Shown here in pieces: positions 1 to 7,875 of a stretch of DNA of 25,534 bases. The first letter of the stretch is position 1. Each line of letters starts with the position of its first letter. The DNA comes from Kiritimatiellia bacterium. Lineage in GTDB: Bacteria > Verrucomicrobiota > Kiritimatiellia > SLAD01. Under the pieces are notes generated by a model. The model was given only the letters and a program-made list of their open reading frames with translations. It was not told the origin of the DNA and made no database searches. Where the stretch lies: positions 1 through 25,534 of the forward strand of contig SKXR01000165.1 in assembly GCA_007128275.1 (NCBI GenBank), given 5' to 3'. The translations under genes were made by a program, and so were the position numbers.

Positions 1-315
1 CTCTATGCCGGGGCGGAGCTATTTGTCTATCCGTCGCTCTATGAAGGATTTGGCTTCCCCCCCCTGGAAGCGATGCGCTGCGGCATCCCCGTGCTCTCGT
101 CGCGCGCCGGCTCCCTACCCGAAGTCTTGGGCGATGCGGCGGCCTATGTGCACGGTTATGACGCGGAAGCGTGGGCCCGCGCGACGGAAGCCTTGCTCCA
201 TAATACCGATCGGCGTAAGGCGCTGAGCGCCGCAGGCGTGCAACAAGCGGCAACCTATCGATGGGAAGAAACGGCCCGCCATACTTGGGAACTCTACCGG
301 AAGGTGATTTCATGA
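1..315 (+). CDS. GT4 glycosyltransferase, C-terminal fragment (5' end outside window)
   Basis: The open frame enters at base 1 with no start and ends at the TGA at 313-315. It encodes the C-terminal ~104 residues of a GT-B fold, GT4-family glycosyltransferase, an enzyme that moves a sugar from a nucleotide-sugar to an acceptor at the cytoplasmic membrane face. The segment YPSLYEGFGFPPLEAMRCG is the classical E-x7-E nucleotide-sugar binding motif, followed by IPVLSSRAGSLPEVLGDAA, typical of this family. The stop overlaps the next start as ATGA, so the two genes are translationally coupled. The next gene has a very similar C-terminal half, so these look like tandem paralogues from a surface-polysaccharide or LPS cluster extending upstream. 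Donor and acceptor cannot be told from the sequence. Confidence 0.9.
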   Translation, partial: LYAGAELFVYPSLYEGFGFPPLEAMRCGIPVLSSRAGSLPEVLGDAAAYVHGYDAEAWARATEALLHNTDRRKALSAAGVQQAATYRWEETARHTWELYRKVIS

Positions 316-1478
316 GAATCGGGTTGGATGCGCGTTGGATCTTCCCCGAAATCACGGGTATCGGGTCCTATACCCAGGAGCTGATCCGGCACCTCGCCTG
401 CACAGATGCGGAAAATGAGTACATGCTGTTCTTCCAACATGAGGAAGTCCGCGAACGCACGCTCGCCTATGCTTCGCTGCATCAGGTCCCGAACTTCGAC
501 TCTCGCTTGATTCCGTATGGGCCGTTTTCGCCGCGCAATCAGGTCAGCATGCCCGGCGTGATGCGGGAGGAGCGGCTCGATGTATTTCATTCCACCAATT
601 TTATGATCCCGTTCCCCGCCTTCCCCGCTGCTCGCCGGGGTCAAACCGCATGCGTGGTGACCATCCACGATCTCATTCCGCTGATGTTTCCGGAACACAC
701 GCCTCGCGCACTGAAAACACGGTTTCATCCTTTGTATCGTTGGGTGATGCGACAAGTCGGGCGGCGCGCGGATTTGATCATTACGGTCAGTGAATCGTCG
801 CGCAACGACATCCTCCGCCATATGGCCATTCCTGAAGAGGAAAGTCATCGCGTTGTCGCAATCTACGAGGGGGTCGCGGATCGCTATGAACCGGCCCCGC
901 GTCGCCCCGTTCGTGACGAGAAGATCATTCTCTATGTGGGCCGCATGGACCCGTACAAGAATGTGCCCGGCCTCTTGAACGCCTTCGGTCGCATTGTGAA
1001 ACACGGCACGGTGCCTGCGCGGTTACGGATCATCGGCCCGCGCGACGAACGCTACCCGCAAGTTCAGGAACTAATTGCTGCGGAGCAATTGCAGGAGCAT
1101 ATCGATTGGCCGGGTTATATATCGGGCGAAGCGTTGCTGAGCGCCTATCAGGAAGCGGATCTCTTTGTCCTGCCTTCCCTCTATGAAGGGTTCGGACTGC
1201 CTGTCTTGGAAGCGATGGCGAGCGGAACCCCGGTCGTGTGCAGTAACCGCGCGTCCCTACCCGAAGTGGCCGGGAATGCGGCGATCCTCGTAGACCCGGA
1301 GAATCCGGATGCCTTGATGGAAGCCATGCTATCGGTACTGACGGATCTCGCACTTGCGGAATCGCTTCGCATCAGGGGACTGGATCGGGCCGCACAGTTT
1401 TCATGGAAGCGCACGGCGATCGAAACCGTCAACGCTTACCGGAACATATTCACCGCGGAACGCGAAACGAGCCGCTAA
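312..1478 (+). CDS. GT4 family glycosyltransferase
   Basis: A complete 388-residue GT-B glycosyltransferase. I use the ATG at 312, which overlaps the previous stop (ATGA). The frame is open further upstream, but that part lies inside the preceding gene. The N-terminal domain starts MRIGLDARWI and has the Gly-rich loop GIGSYTQEL at residues ~18-26. The C-terminal domain has ILYVGRMDPYKN at about 220-231 and the E-x7-E motif in LYEGFGLPVLEAMASGTPVV. No signal peptide or membrane helix is evident, so it is probably cytosolic and membrane-associated. Its role is most likely successive sugar addition in a cell-surface glycan together with the upstream paralogue. The gene ends convergently, 27 bases from the RdgC-like gene. 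Confidence 0.93.
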   Translation: MRIGLDARWIFPEITGIGSYTQELIRHLACTDAENEYMLFFQHEEVRERTLAYASLHQVPNFDSRLIPYGPFSPRNQVSMPGVMREERLDVFHSTNFMIPFPAFPAARRGQTACVVTIHDLIPLMFPEHTPRALKTRFHPLYRWVMRQVGRRADLIITVSESSRNDILRHMAIPEEESHRVVAIYEGVADRYEPAPRRPVRDEKIILYVGRMDPYKNVPGLLNAFGRIVKHGTVPARLRIIGPRDERYPQVQELIAAEQLQEHIDWPGYISGEALLSAYQEADLFVLPSLYEGFGLPVLEAMASGTPVVCSNRASLPEVAGNAAILVDPENPDALMEAMLSVLTDLALAESLRIRGLDRAAQFSWKRTAIETVNAYRNIFTAERETSR

Positions 1479-1505
1479 CCGCCGATAGCCGGAAAGCGGG
1501 CCCGC

Positions 1506-2609
1506 CTAATGTGCCGCCTGACGATCGCTGACCCATTTACGAATGCGCGTGACTTCGTCCTGCCACTCCTCCGGGCGGCTTCGGCGCGACAGAAATTCAT
1601 CGTACAGCCGGAAAAAGAGGTCCACGAACCGGTCCAGCTTGAGCATCCGTTCCTGAAACCGGCTGATCGGATCGAGTTTCTCTTCGCTTTCCGGTAATTT
1701 AAGGCCGCGAAATACAAATTGATCCGCATCCAAGGTGCAGACCCAGGCTTGCTCCCCCAAGACCATGTTCACACGCGCCTGGCGCAGTTTCTTTCCGACG
1801 AGCAACGCGGTCTTCGCTTCCGCGCTGACCAACGGCGCGCCTTTGCGGAGTACGGTCACATGCGCACCGTCTCCTTCCATGTGAAAGGTTAACGGCCCCT
1901 CAATCAGCACGGCCACTTCCCCGATCTCCTCCAACAGGATAGCCCCCTTCTCCACCTCCGACATGTACCATAGCCAAGTCAGAAAATCTTCGCCGATCAC
2001 GTAACTCACTTGCCGATCATCCAGATCCGGGGAGAAACTGGACGGCGGCAATTCTTCCACATCCAAACTCTTGCGCCGCAACGCCGTCTCGCCGGGCATG
2101 GCCGGAATAAGCGCATAGCCCAGCGTGCGCGCGAAATGAATCTGAAACGCGTCCAACTGCTTCTCGGACATGCAGGAGGCGTACACCATCCTCTCGTTGG
2201 GGGAATGGACAAAGTGAATGCCTTTCAATTGCGGCGGCATTTGCGGCAATAGCCGGTCGACCACCTGCTCCTTGATCTCGGAACGGGTTTTTCGGTTCAG
2301 AAACTGCAGGCCGGTGGCCTGCAGATGGGCAAGTTCTTCCATGGTCTGCTCCGCCTTCAGCAGCGCGGGTGGAATCTTGCGGTCGGCCTGCATCAGCGTC
2401 AGCCGCAGATGCCCCCCGTAATGGGCGTTGTCTTCGGTGATGACCCGGTCCAGCAGATGGCGTCCGCCGACCCATCCTTGAATGGATTCGTCCTTGAGAC
2501 TTTCGAGCGATGGCGCGGCATGGGCGGCGAATCGTTCGACGGCATCGGCCGGCAGATCGCGCGGAACAAAAAAGGCACGGCAACTGATGGAACCACTTTC
2601 AAAAGACAC
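1506..2609 (-). CDS. rdgC: RdgC-like recombination-associated protein
   Basis: A 367-residue protein with the layout of RdgC, a ring-forming DNA-binding protein that limits RecA action in proteobacteria. Comparison with remembered E. coli RdgC (about 303 aa) shows matching blocks in order: GWVGGRH near residue 50, the KIPPALLK segment, the basic helix NRKTRSEIKEQVVDRLLPQ, then YASCMSEKQLDAFQ and RTLGYALIPAMP, and a helical C-terminus with LDRFVDLFFRLYDEFL. The start is the GTG at 2609: GGGGAG lies 8 bases upstream. The open frame continues to 2786 but would overlap the divergent orn gene. It is longer than the E. coli protein, mainly in the middle. Its function outside proteobacteria is not established, so the recombination role is by analogy. 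Confidence 0.8.
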   Translation of the reverse strand: MSFESGSISCRAFFVPRDLPADAVERFAAHAAPSLESLKDESIQGWVGGRHLLDRVITEDNAHYGGHLRLTLMQADRKIPPALLKAEQTMEELAHLQATGLQFLNRKTRSEIKEQVVDRLLPQMPPQLKGIHFVHSPNERMVYASCMSEKQLDAFQIHFARTLGYALIPAMPGETALRRKSLDVEELPPSSFSPDLDDRQVSYVIGEDFLTWLWYMSEVEKGAILLEEIGEVAVLIEGPLTFHMEGDGAHVTVLRKGAPLVSAEAKTALLVGKKLRQARVNMVLGEQAWVCTLDADQFVFRGLKLPESEEKLDPISRFQERMLKLDRFVDLFFRLYDEFLSRRSRPEEWQDEVTRIRKWVSDRQAAH

Positions 2610-2698
2610 TTTGATCACTCCCCGGTTTGGTGATGAACTTGCGGAGTGGATACCATGCCTGCCTTTGGACGCCTTGAAAAGCAAAACCGATCGTCGGG

Positions 2699-2727
2699 TT
2701 GACGAAGGAAGTCCGGTGCGACATGAT
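2699..2727 (+). promoter_or_regulatory. Candidate sigma70-type promoter for orn
   Basis: TTGACG (2699-2704), a 17-base spacer and CATGAT (2722-2727) resemble -35 and -10 elements (5/6 and 4/6 consensus matches). Transcription would begin near 2734, the ATG of orn, implying a leaderless or nearly leaderless mRNA. The region lies between the divergent rdgC and orn genes. Confidence 0.4.
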
Positions 2728-2733
2728 GCCGGT

Positions 2734-3366
2734 ATGAGTACCACGGAGCCTGCTCCCCGATATATATGGTTCGATCTTGAATTCACGGATTTGGATCCGG
2801 AGAAGGCGCACCTCCTTCAAGTGGCCGTCTTGGCGACGGACGTGCATCTGCAGTTATTGCAGCCGGCCGACAAGGGATTGAATCTTTTATTACGACTCAA
2901 AGACGGCGCCACGATTTCGGAGTGGGTCGAGCAGAATCTGCCCGATCTCCTGGCGGAGTGTCGTTCCGAGCACGCCCTAGATGCTCACACCGCAGAGACA
3001 CACATCACGTCCTACCTCGATCGTCTAGTCGGACCGGCGCCGGACGACATCAAGGAACGGCCGGTCATGGCGGGCAACAGTGTGCATAACGATTGGCGCT
3101 TGGCCTGTATGCATTATCCCGCATTGATCGGCCGCCTGCACTATCGGCTGCTTGATGTGTCAACGCTGAAACAACAGTGGCAAGGTTGGCTGGGACAACC
3201 GGAATTCGACAAAGAAGACGCCTCGCTGATCAAAGAATACCTGCCTTTCGAGACGAGCGACTTGGAAGGCAAACCACACGACGCCTACTATGACATCCTC
3301 GCGTCGATCGCCGAGCTCAACTACTATCGCCGGCATCTATGCAAAACCATCACGCCGTCCGAATAG
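2734..3366 (+). CDS. orn: Oligoribonuclease-like DEDDh 3'-5' exonuclease
   Basis: A 210-residue DEDDh exonuclease of the oligoribonuclease family, which degrades 2-5 nt RNA fragments (including pGpG) to mononucleotides in the cytoplasm. Exo I is IWFDLEFTDLDPEKAHLLQV (D14, E16), Exo II is NSVHNDWR (D120), and Exo III is HDAYYDILASIAELNYYR (H182, D187). RLLDVSTLK before the third motif also matches E. coli Orn. It is ~30 residues longer than E. coli Orn, mostly from an acidic stretch at about 150-180. Start choice is uncertain. ATG 2734 resembles the family N-terminus and fits a leaderless promoter. GTG 2716 has AAGGAAG five bases upstream and would add six residues. The 3' end overlaps the convergent methyltransferase by 17 bases. 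Confidence 0.9.
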   Translation: MSTTEPAPRYIWFDLEFTDLDPEKAHLLQVAVLATDVHLQLLQPADKGLNLLLRLKDGATISEWVEQNLPDLLAECRSEHALDAHTAETHITSYLDRLVGPAPDDIKERPVMAGNSVHNDWRLACMHYPALIGRLHYRLLDVSTLKQQWQGWLGQPEFDKEDASLIKEYLPFETSDLEGKPHDAYYDILASIAELNYYRRHLCKTITPSE

Positions 3367-4555
3367 CCGACCGGTCCCGCAAGGAGAACAATCCGAGTGT
3401 TTCAATGTGCGCGGTTTGCGGGAACATATCGAACGGCGCGACCCGTACGAGCTCGTACCCGCCGGCCACCAGCCGCTTGGCATCCCGGGCCAGACGATCC
3501 GGTGCGCAGGATATGTACAGGATGTGTTTCACCCGTTTGGAGGACAGCCCATCCAACACTTCCGGAGGACAACCACTCCGCGGCGGATCCAACAAACAGA
3601 GTGTGTCATCCGTGCTTACCCGCGACAGCACGCGCCCCAACCCCTTTTCCACGCGATCCGTCACAAACCGTATATTCCGCACCGCCAACGCACGGGCATT
3701 CCGTTTTCCGGCCTGTACGGCGCGCGCGTCCGATTCCACGCCGTAAATGATCTTGAGTCTTTCAGCACACAACAAACCAAACACGCCCACGCCGCAATAC
3801 GCGTCGATCAATCCGGCGCATCCGCTTTCCCATACCATCTGCCGCACGGCGCTCGCCATTCGTTCGGCCACCTCGGGGTTCACCTGGAAGAAGGACGACA
3901 GCGGCATGAAAAAGGTCCGACCCAACACCTGTTGGGACACCCATTGCCCCTCCGCTTCCTGCGGCGTCCACACCTGTCCCTCGGCGTCCATGCGAAGATG
4001 CAAGTCCTCCTGATCGGCCAGCCCGACCGGATGTGCTTCCTTCCAGCGCCTCAGCGCCTGGTTCAATTCATCCCGAGCAATGGGACAGGTGTCGATCTCC
4101 ACGCGCGATGTATGGTCTCGTCCGATATAGGCGGGTTGCCCCGGTCCGTGCAGCGTGATTTTCGTTCGATACCCGTACGGGCGAGGCGACGGAACCATGG
4201 ATTCCAACGGAATATCCGCCATACCGCCAATCCGTTGAAACAAGGCGCGGACTTGCTTTTCCTTCGCGCGCAGTTGCTCGTCGTAGGCCATATGCTGATA
4301 CTGGCAGCCTGCACACACGCCATACCACGGGCATTCCGGGGCGATGCGCAGCGACGAGGGGCTTATGATATGCACGACGCGCGCGCGGGCGAATCGCGCG
4401 GACACTTGGACAATTTCGACCAGCGCGTTTTCCCCTTCCATGGTAAAGGGCACAAAGACGGCCCGTCCGCCGATTCGTCCCACCCCGTCACCGCCAAATG
4501 CGACGTCGTCGATGGTTATGGTGTGTTGCTCGCCGACCTGTATTGCGTTTTGCAT
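3350..4555 (-). CDS. rlmD: FeS-dependent RNA uracil-5-methyltransferase (RumA/RlmD family)
   Basis: A 401-residue SAM-dependent methyltransferase of the TrmA/RumA family, which makes 5-methyluridine in rRNA or tRNA. An N-terminal TRAM-like RNA-binding domain (about residues 8-60, with FGGDGVGR) is followed by a 4Fe-4S ligand set (C75, C81, C84 in CPWYGVCAGC, probably C157). The C-terminal Rossmann domain has the SAM motif DAYCGVGVFGLL near 251, LLDPPRSGCPPEVL near 321, and the catalytic cysteine in YISCAPDRLARD (C350). The RlmD (m5U1939) assignment rests on the TRAM plus FeS layout; RlmC or TrmA specificity is not excluded. ATG 4555 is used; a TTG at 4564 preceded by GGGA is possible. It is divergent from the TrmH-family gene 37 bases away. 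Confidence 0.9.
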   Translation of the reverse strand: MQNAIQVGEQHTITIDDVAFGGDGVGRIGGRAVFVPFTMEGENALVEIVQVSARFARARVVHIISPSSLRIAPECPWYGVCAGCQYQHMAYDEQLRAKEKQVRALFQRIGGMADIPLESMVPSPRPYGYRTKITLHGPGQPAYIGRDHTSRVEIDTCPIARDELNQALRRWKEAHPVGLADQEDLHLRMDAEGQVWTPQEAEGQWVSQQVLGRTFFMPLSSFFQVNPEVAERMASAVRQMVWESGCAGLIDAYCGVGVFGLLCAERLKIIYGVESDARAVQAGKRNARALAVRNIRFVTDRVEKGLGRVLSRVSTDDTLCLLDPPRSGCPPEVLDGLSSKRVKHILYISCAPDRLARDAKRLVAGGYELVRVAPFDMFPQTAHIETLGLFSLRDRSAIRTA

Positions 4556-4556
4556 A

Positions 4557-4585
4557 TTGCCCAATCATTCCCAATCGTTTAGAAC
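4557..4585 (+). promoter_or_regulatory. Weak candidate promoter, rlmB-like gene
   Basis: TTGCCC (4557-4562), 17 bases, then TAGAAC (4580-4585). The -10-like box ends 7 bases before the ATG at 4593 and no Shine-Dalgarno sequence is visible there, so a leaderless start is possible. Both boxes match the consensus only in part. Confidence 0.25.
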
Positions 4586-4592
4586 ATTCCGC

Positions 4593-5333
4593 ATGGCGCC
4601 GCCCAGCAGAGAATATATATACGGGATCAATCCCATCTTCGAAGTCGTCCGCGGCGAACGCCGAAAGATCTACGAAGCCTATTTAAACCAAGCCTCAGCG
4701 CGTCAACCCCGTCTGGCCAAGCTAGCCGCGCTTCTGGAGAAACACGGCGTGCCCGTGGAATGGACCGACAAACACCGCCTGTTCGAATTGGCCCGCAGCA
4801 AAGAGCATCAGGGGGCCGTTCTCAAGGTATCGCCATACCCTTATACCCCATTTGCCGATCTACTGGGAAGTCCGCGCCTGCTTCTGCTGGATAATGTGGA
4901 AGATCCGACCAACGTGGGCGGCATCATTCGGAGCGCGGAAATATTCGGGTTTCATCGTATCTGCCTGCCCACCCGGGGCACCCCGGACATCTACCCCTCC
5001 GTGGTTAAAGTGTCCGCGGGCGCGTGCGAACATGTGCAGATTTGCCGGGATCGGACGGCCAATCAATACCTGAAAGCCGTCCTGGACGAGGACTACACCG
5101 TCGTAGCGCTCGACGGCAAAGGCAATACCGATCTCAACGCACTCAACCCGGACGAAATGAAGAAACTCTTTCTTGTGATCGGCGGGGAAGACAAATCCGT
5201 GGGGCAGTTTATTCTCAATTCCGCGCATCATGTCGCGCGCATTCCCATGCAGGGCCGGGTGAATTCACTGAACGCATCGGTCGCGGCCGGCATCGCCATG
5301 TGCTGGTTATCGGGCACCGCGCCCGTGCGTTAA
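4593..5333 (+). CDS. rlmB: TrmH/SpoU family 2'-O-ribose RNA methyltransferase (RlmB-like)
   Basis: A 246-residue SPOUT methyltransferase that transfers methyl from SAM to a ribose 2'-OH in rRNA or tRNA. The N-terminal EYIYGINPIFEVVRG matches the substrate-binding domain of RlmB-type enzymes. The three SPOUT motifs follow: LDNVEDPTNVGGIIRSAEIF (about 99-118), FLVIGGEDKSV (about 193) and IPMQGRVNSLNASVAAGI (217-234), which form the knotted SAM site. Length is normal for RlmB (Gm2251 of 23S rRNA), though other TrmH-family targets cannot be excluded. The frame is open upstream to 4344, but that part lies in the divergent methyltransferase. The start ATG has no Shine-Dalgarno sequence. Confidence 0.9.
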   Translation: MAPPSREYIYGINPIFEVVRGERRKIYEAYLNQASARQPRLAKLAALLEKHGVPVEWTDKHRLFELARSKEHQGAVLKVSPYPYTPFADLLGSPRLLLLDNVEDPTNVGGIIRSAEIFGFHRICLPTRGTPDIYPSVVKVSAGACEHVQICRDRTANQYLKAVLDEDYTVVALDGKGNTDLNALNPDEMKKLFLVIGGEDKSVGQFILNSAHHVARIPMQGRVNSLNASVAAGIAMCWLSGTAPVR

Positions 5334-5405
5334 TTCAGAAAAGGGTGGCGGATTCATTCCTTTGCGTGTATGGTGCGAGGCCTTTCGAAGTTAAGGAGTC
5401 GTTTA

Positions 5406-6434
5406 TTGAAAATCCTGTTCTCGCTCATCAGTACGGTGCTGCTCTTTTCCACCGCCCTCGTTCATGCGCAAATGCAGTGGGGACGCGACCTGGAAGATCG
5501 CAAGACGTTTTCCGTCGGGTTGACGATGGGATCCGTTTTCGGACTCGACGGTGAAGTCCAGGAAACTTCGCGCCCGATCGAGGAGATTGGCGGCCCGACC
5601 TCCGGAGCCCCGCCGGAAGACTACAGCTGGAAGGAACTCGGCTTCGACGACAGCTTCTTTACGATCGGCATCGCGATGGAGAAGATGTGGAAATACATCA
5701 CACTCCAAGCACACGCCTCCCACGGGAGCCTTTCGGTGAGCAGCACCGCGGACCGCAATTATTATATCGGCGTGGGCGAGGTCTCCTTTGAGGGCCGCGA
5801 CTATGAGTATATGGTGATTCCTGAAGGCGAACGTTTTTCAGGCGATATCGAGGCGTATAGCTTTGATATGCGCATGCTCATCACGCCCATTTCCTTTGGG
5901 GCAGCCGATAGCGCTCAGTTTACGCCATGGATTCATCTCGGACTCTTCGGTTTCATGGCCGACTACGAAATTGATGCAGGCCCGGCGCAACGGGTCACTC
6001 AGTATGAAAATCCACCACGCGATTACGTCGTGGGTGGTCGCGGGAGCGGGATTAGCGGTCTGCTGGTCCCGGAACTTGGAATCGGCGCCGAACTTTCTGT
6101 GCCCATCACGGACCGGGTCCGCCTCTCCCTGCAAGGGCACGCCGCGTTCCTGAAATACAAGGGCAGCAACAGCGATTTCGGGGTCAGCTCGCGCAACGAG
6201 AAGGCCGTAGACGTGAATTACCTGACTTTCGGCGCCCGCGCATTGCTGGAGGTTGAATTGAATGACCGCGTAAACCTCATCGCCGGCGTTGAATTCCAAT
6301 ACTGGACCGGCGACGCCGATGTGCGCGCGAAGGACAAGGACGAAGAAGTCATCCTGGCGCTGCGCGAGAAGTTTGACAAGGAAGTGAGTTTCGAGATGGC
6401 TTCGCTGGTGGGCATTGTCGGCCTTCGCTTCTGA
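5406..6434 (+). CDS. Exported outer-membrane beta-barrel-like protein
   Basis: A 342-residue protein with a Sec signal peptide: MKILFSLISTVLLFSTALVHAQ, cleaved probably after VHA. I choose the TTG at 5406 because AAGGAG (5393-5398) lies 7 bases upstream and it gives an ideal signal peptide. An upstream ATG at 5370 would add 12 residues with no ribosome site. The mature protein has alternating polar/hydrophobic strands rich in Y, F and G (for example ITLQAHASHGSLSV and VNLIAGVEFQYW) and ends SLVGIVGLRF. A C-terminal Phe is the BAM recognition signature of outer-membrane barrels. I do not recognise a specific family. A loop near residues 50-70 is rich in Pro and Gly. Function is unknown; porin-like or structural roles are possible. 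Confidence 0.8.
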   Translation: MKILFSLISTVLLFSTALVHAQMQWGRDLEDRKTFSVGLTMGSVFGLDGEVQETSRPIEEIGGPTSGAPPEDYSWKELGFDDSFFTIGIAMEKMWKYITLQAHASHGSLSVSSTADRNYYIGVGEVSFEGRDYEYMVIPEGERFSGDIEAYSFDMRMLITPISFGAADSAQFTPWIHLGLFGFMADYEIDAGPAQRVTQYENPPRDYVVGGRGSGISGLLVPELGIGAELSVPITDRVRLSLQGHAAFLKYKGSNSDFGVSSRNEKAVDVNYLTFGARALLEVELNDRVNLIAGVEFQYWTGDADVRAKDKDEEVILALREKFDKEVSFEMASLVGIVGLRF

Positions 6435-6445
6435 TCGTCAGCGCA

Positions 6446-6919
6446 TCAATCCCCCGTCACGTCTTCCATCCAGATGTGTACGCCTTCGTCCAGAGAACCA
6501 ACCCGATGCTGGAGTCGATAGGCGCGGCCGGGTTCGAGGACCGCCCGCAACCCGACGGCGGCGGGCCGCACGACATGGGGTTCTTCCTCATCAATCATGT
6601 AGATGGGTTTGTGGCGGACCACCAATTCATATTCGCCCGGCAACAGGTGCACCTCATGGCGCCCTCCCATGGGGCGGACCTTCACATCCGTCACCCGTTT
6701 TCCGTCGACGGCATCCAGGGTCAGCGGATAGGCGTATGAGAGGCGGGCCACTTCATCCCGTTCGCGCTCGGGACCGACATACATCGGATACGTGCGCGGC
6801 GGACTCTCGCACCCCACCAGCAGACACCCCGTAGCCACGACGGCGACGCGTCCCGCCCGGTGCAACCACCTATTTTCCCGAGGCACGCCGCTTTTCAGGA
6901 AGCGAGACAAAATGCTCAT
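6446..6919 (-). CDS. Small putative lipoprotein of unknown function
   Basis: A 157-residue protein starting at ATG 6919, seven bases after GGGGAGAG. After a basic n-region (residues 1-21), the hydrophobic stretch RVAVVATGCLLVGC ends in a lipobox (LVGC), so it is probably lipidated and anchored in the inner or outer membrane. The mature part resembles a PEGA-like or carboxypeptidase-regulatory beta domain: GGRHEVHLLPGEYELVVRHK and LRAVLEPGRAYRLQHRV look like paired beta strands that sense or bind a surface. No catalytic motif is visible. The 5' end overlaps thiL by 50 bases in another frame, so the two are probably co-transcribed. It is convergent with the barrel-protein gene 11 bases away. 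Confidence 0.75.
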   Translation of the reverse strand: MSILSRFLKSGVPRENRWLHRAGRVAVVATGCLLVGCESPPRTYPMYVGPERERDEVARLSYAYPLTLDAVDGKRVTDVKVRPMGGRHEVHLLPGEYELVVRHKPIYMIDEEEPHVVRPAAVGLRAVLEPGRAYRLQHRVGSLDEGVHIWMEDVTGD

Positions 6920-7850
6920 AACCGTGCTCTCCCCATAGCGAAACCCTCCCCTTTTCATCACGAATGGTCAGGCGATGTTTCCGGGCGTTCACCCGGCCGA
7001 TCGGTGTGCACGGCAAGCGGAAGGTATCCTTCCAGCTTGACTCAAACGCAGAGCGGCGCTCCGCGGGCACAGTAAACAACAATTCGTAATCTTCGCCGTC
7101 CGTGAGCGCATGGTACCATGGCGAGCGACCATCTCCGGCGTCTCGCGCCGCTTTTGCGATGGGAATCGACGCCACATCCAACTCCGCACCGACCTGGTTC
7201 ATCTTGATCAGGCGGCGCAAATCGGTCGCCACCCCGTCGCTTACATCCATCATGGACGAAGGCCATCCCTGTTCGCGCAACCAAAGCCCCTCGGTGATGC
7301 GCGGCTCGAACGACAGATGTCTTCCTGCGCCGCTGCCGCCCAAGAGTCCCGTCACGTAGATCCCGTCGCCCGGACGGGCGCCCATGCGCCGCAAGGCGGC
7401 GCCGCGCGGGGTCCGGCCGATGCCGAAGACGTGCAGCGAGAGCGTCGGTCCCCGGGCCACATCCCCGCCGACGATCGCCGCGCCGTATTTTCCGCATAAG
7501 GACCGCGCCGCCCGATACATGGCCTTCAGCCGAGCCACAGCACACTCCGCAGGCGCGGTCACATTCACCAGCAGCCACACCGGTTCCCCGCCCATGGCCG
7601 CGATATCGCTCAAGACACGCCCCACCGCTTTCCGGCCGATCATCCGGGGCTCGGTGTCCGGAAGGAAATGAACGCCTTCGATTACGGGATCCGACGTCAA
7701 CAACCAATCCTCGGCGGCGCCTTCCACGGCCACCACCGCGCAATCGTCGCCGGGACCGACCAACGCCCCGTCGCGCTTGCCGAGCGTAGAGAGCAAGGCG
7801 GTAATCGCCGCATCCTCCCCGACGTCCTTCAATGTGCCAGTCTTACGCAT
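6870..7850 (-). CDS. thiL: Thiamine-monophosphate kinase
   Basis: A 326-residue ThiL, which phosphorylates thiamine monophosphate with ATP to the cofactor thiamine diphosphate, the last step of the pathway. Family marks are visible in order: VGPGDDCAVV (Mg/ATP aspartates, about residue 31), SDPVIEGVHF, VGRVLSDIAAMGG, VGGDVARGPTLSLHV, and MDVSDGVATDLRRL (about 200), ending with TDGEDYELLFTVP. Length matches E. coli ThiL (325 aa). The start is ATG 7850 with no strong Shine-Dalgarno sequence; translation may be coupled to the CPBP gene, which ends 25 bases upstream. Other thiamine genes are not in the window, so placement is as a rider in a mixed operon. Confidence 0.95.
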   Translation of the reverse strand: MRKTGTLKDVGEDAAITALLSTLGKRDGALVGPGDDCAVVAVEGAAEDWLLTSDPVIEGVHFLPDTEPRMIGRKAVGRVLSDIAAMGGEPVWLLVNVTAPAECAVARLKAMYRAARSLCGKYGAAIVGGDVARGPTLSLHVFGIGRTPRGAALRRMGARPGDGIYVTGLLGGSGAGRHLSFEPRITEGLWLREQGWPSSMMDVSDGVATDLRRLIKMNQVGAELDVASIPIAKAARDAGDGRSPWYHALTDGEDYELLFTVPAERRSAFESSWKDTFRLPCTPIGRVNARKHRLTIRDEKGRVSLWGEHGYEHFVSLPEKRRASGK

Positions 7851-7875
7851 GGTGCTTCGTATCCCGTGCCATGGA

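Noticed and set aside
1485..1510. GCGGGCCCGC palindrome between the convergent GT4 and rdgC genes
   Set aside because: Ten-base palindrome with no loop and no real T-tract; too weak to call a terminator.
3290..4582. 430-codon open frame on the plus strand antisense to the uracil methyltransferase gene
   Set aside because: Shadow of a GC-rich gene; translation is Arg/His/Pro-rich without family features, while the opposite strand has full catalytic motifs.
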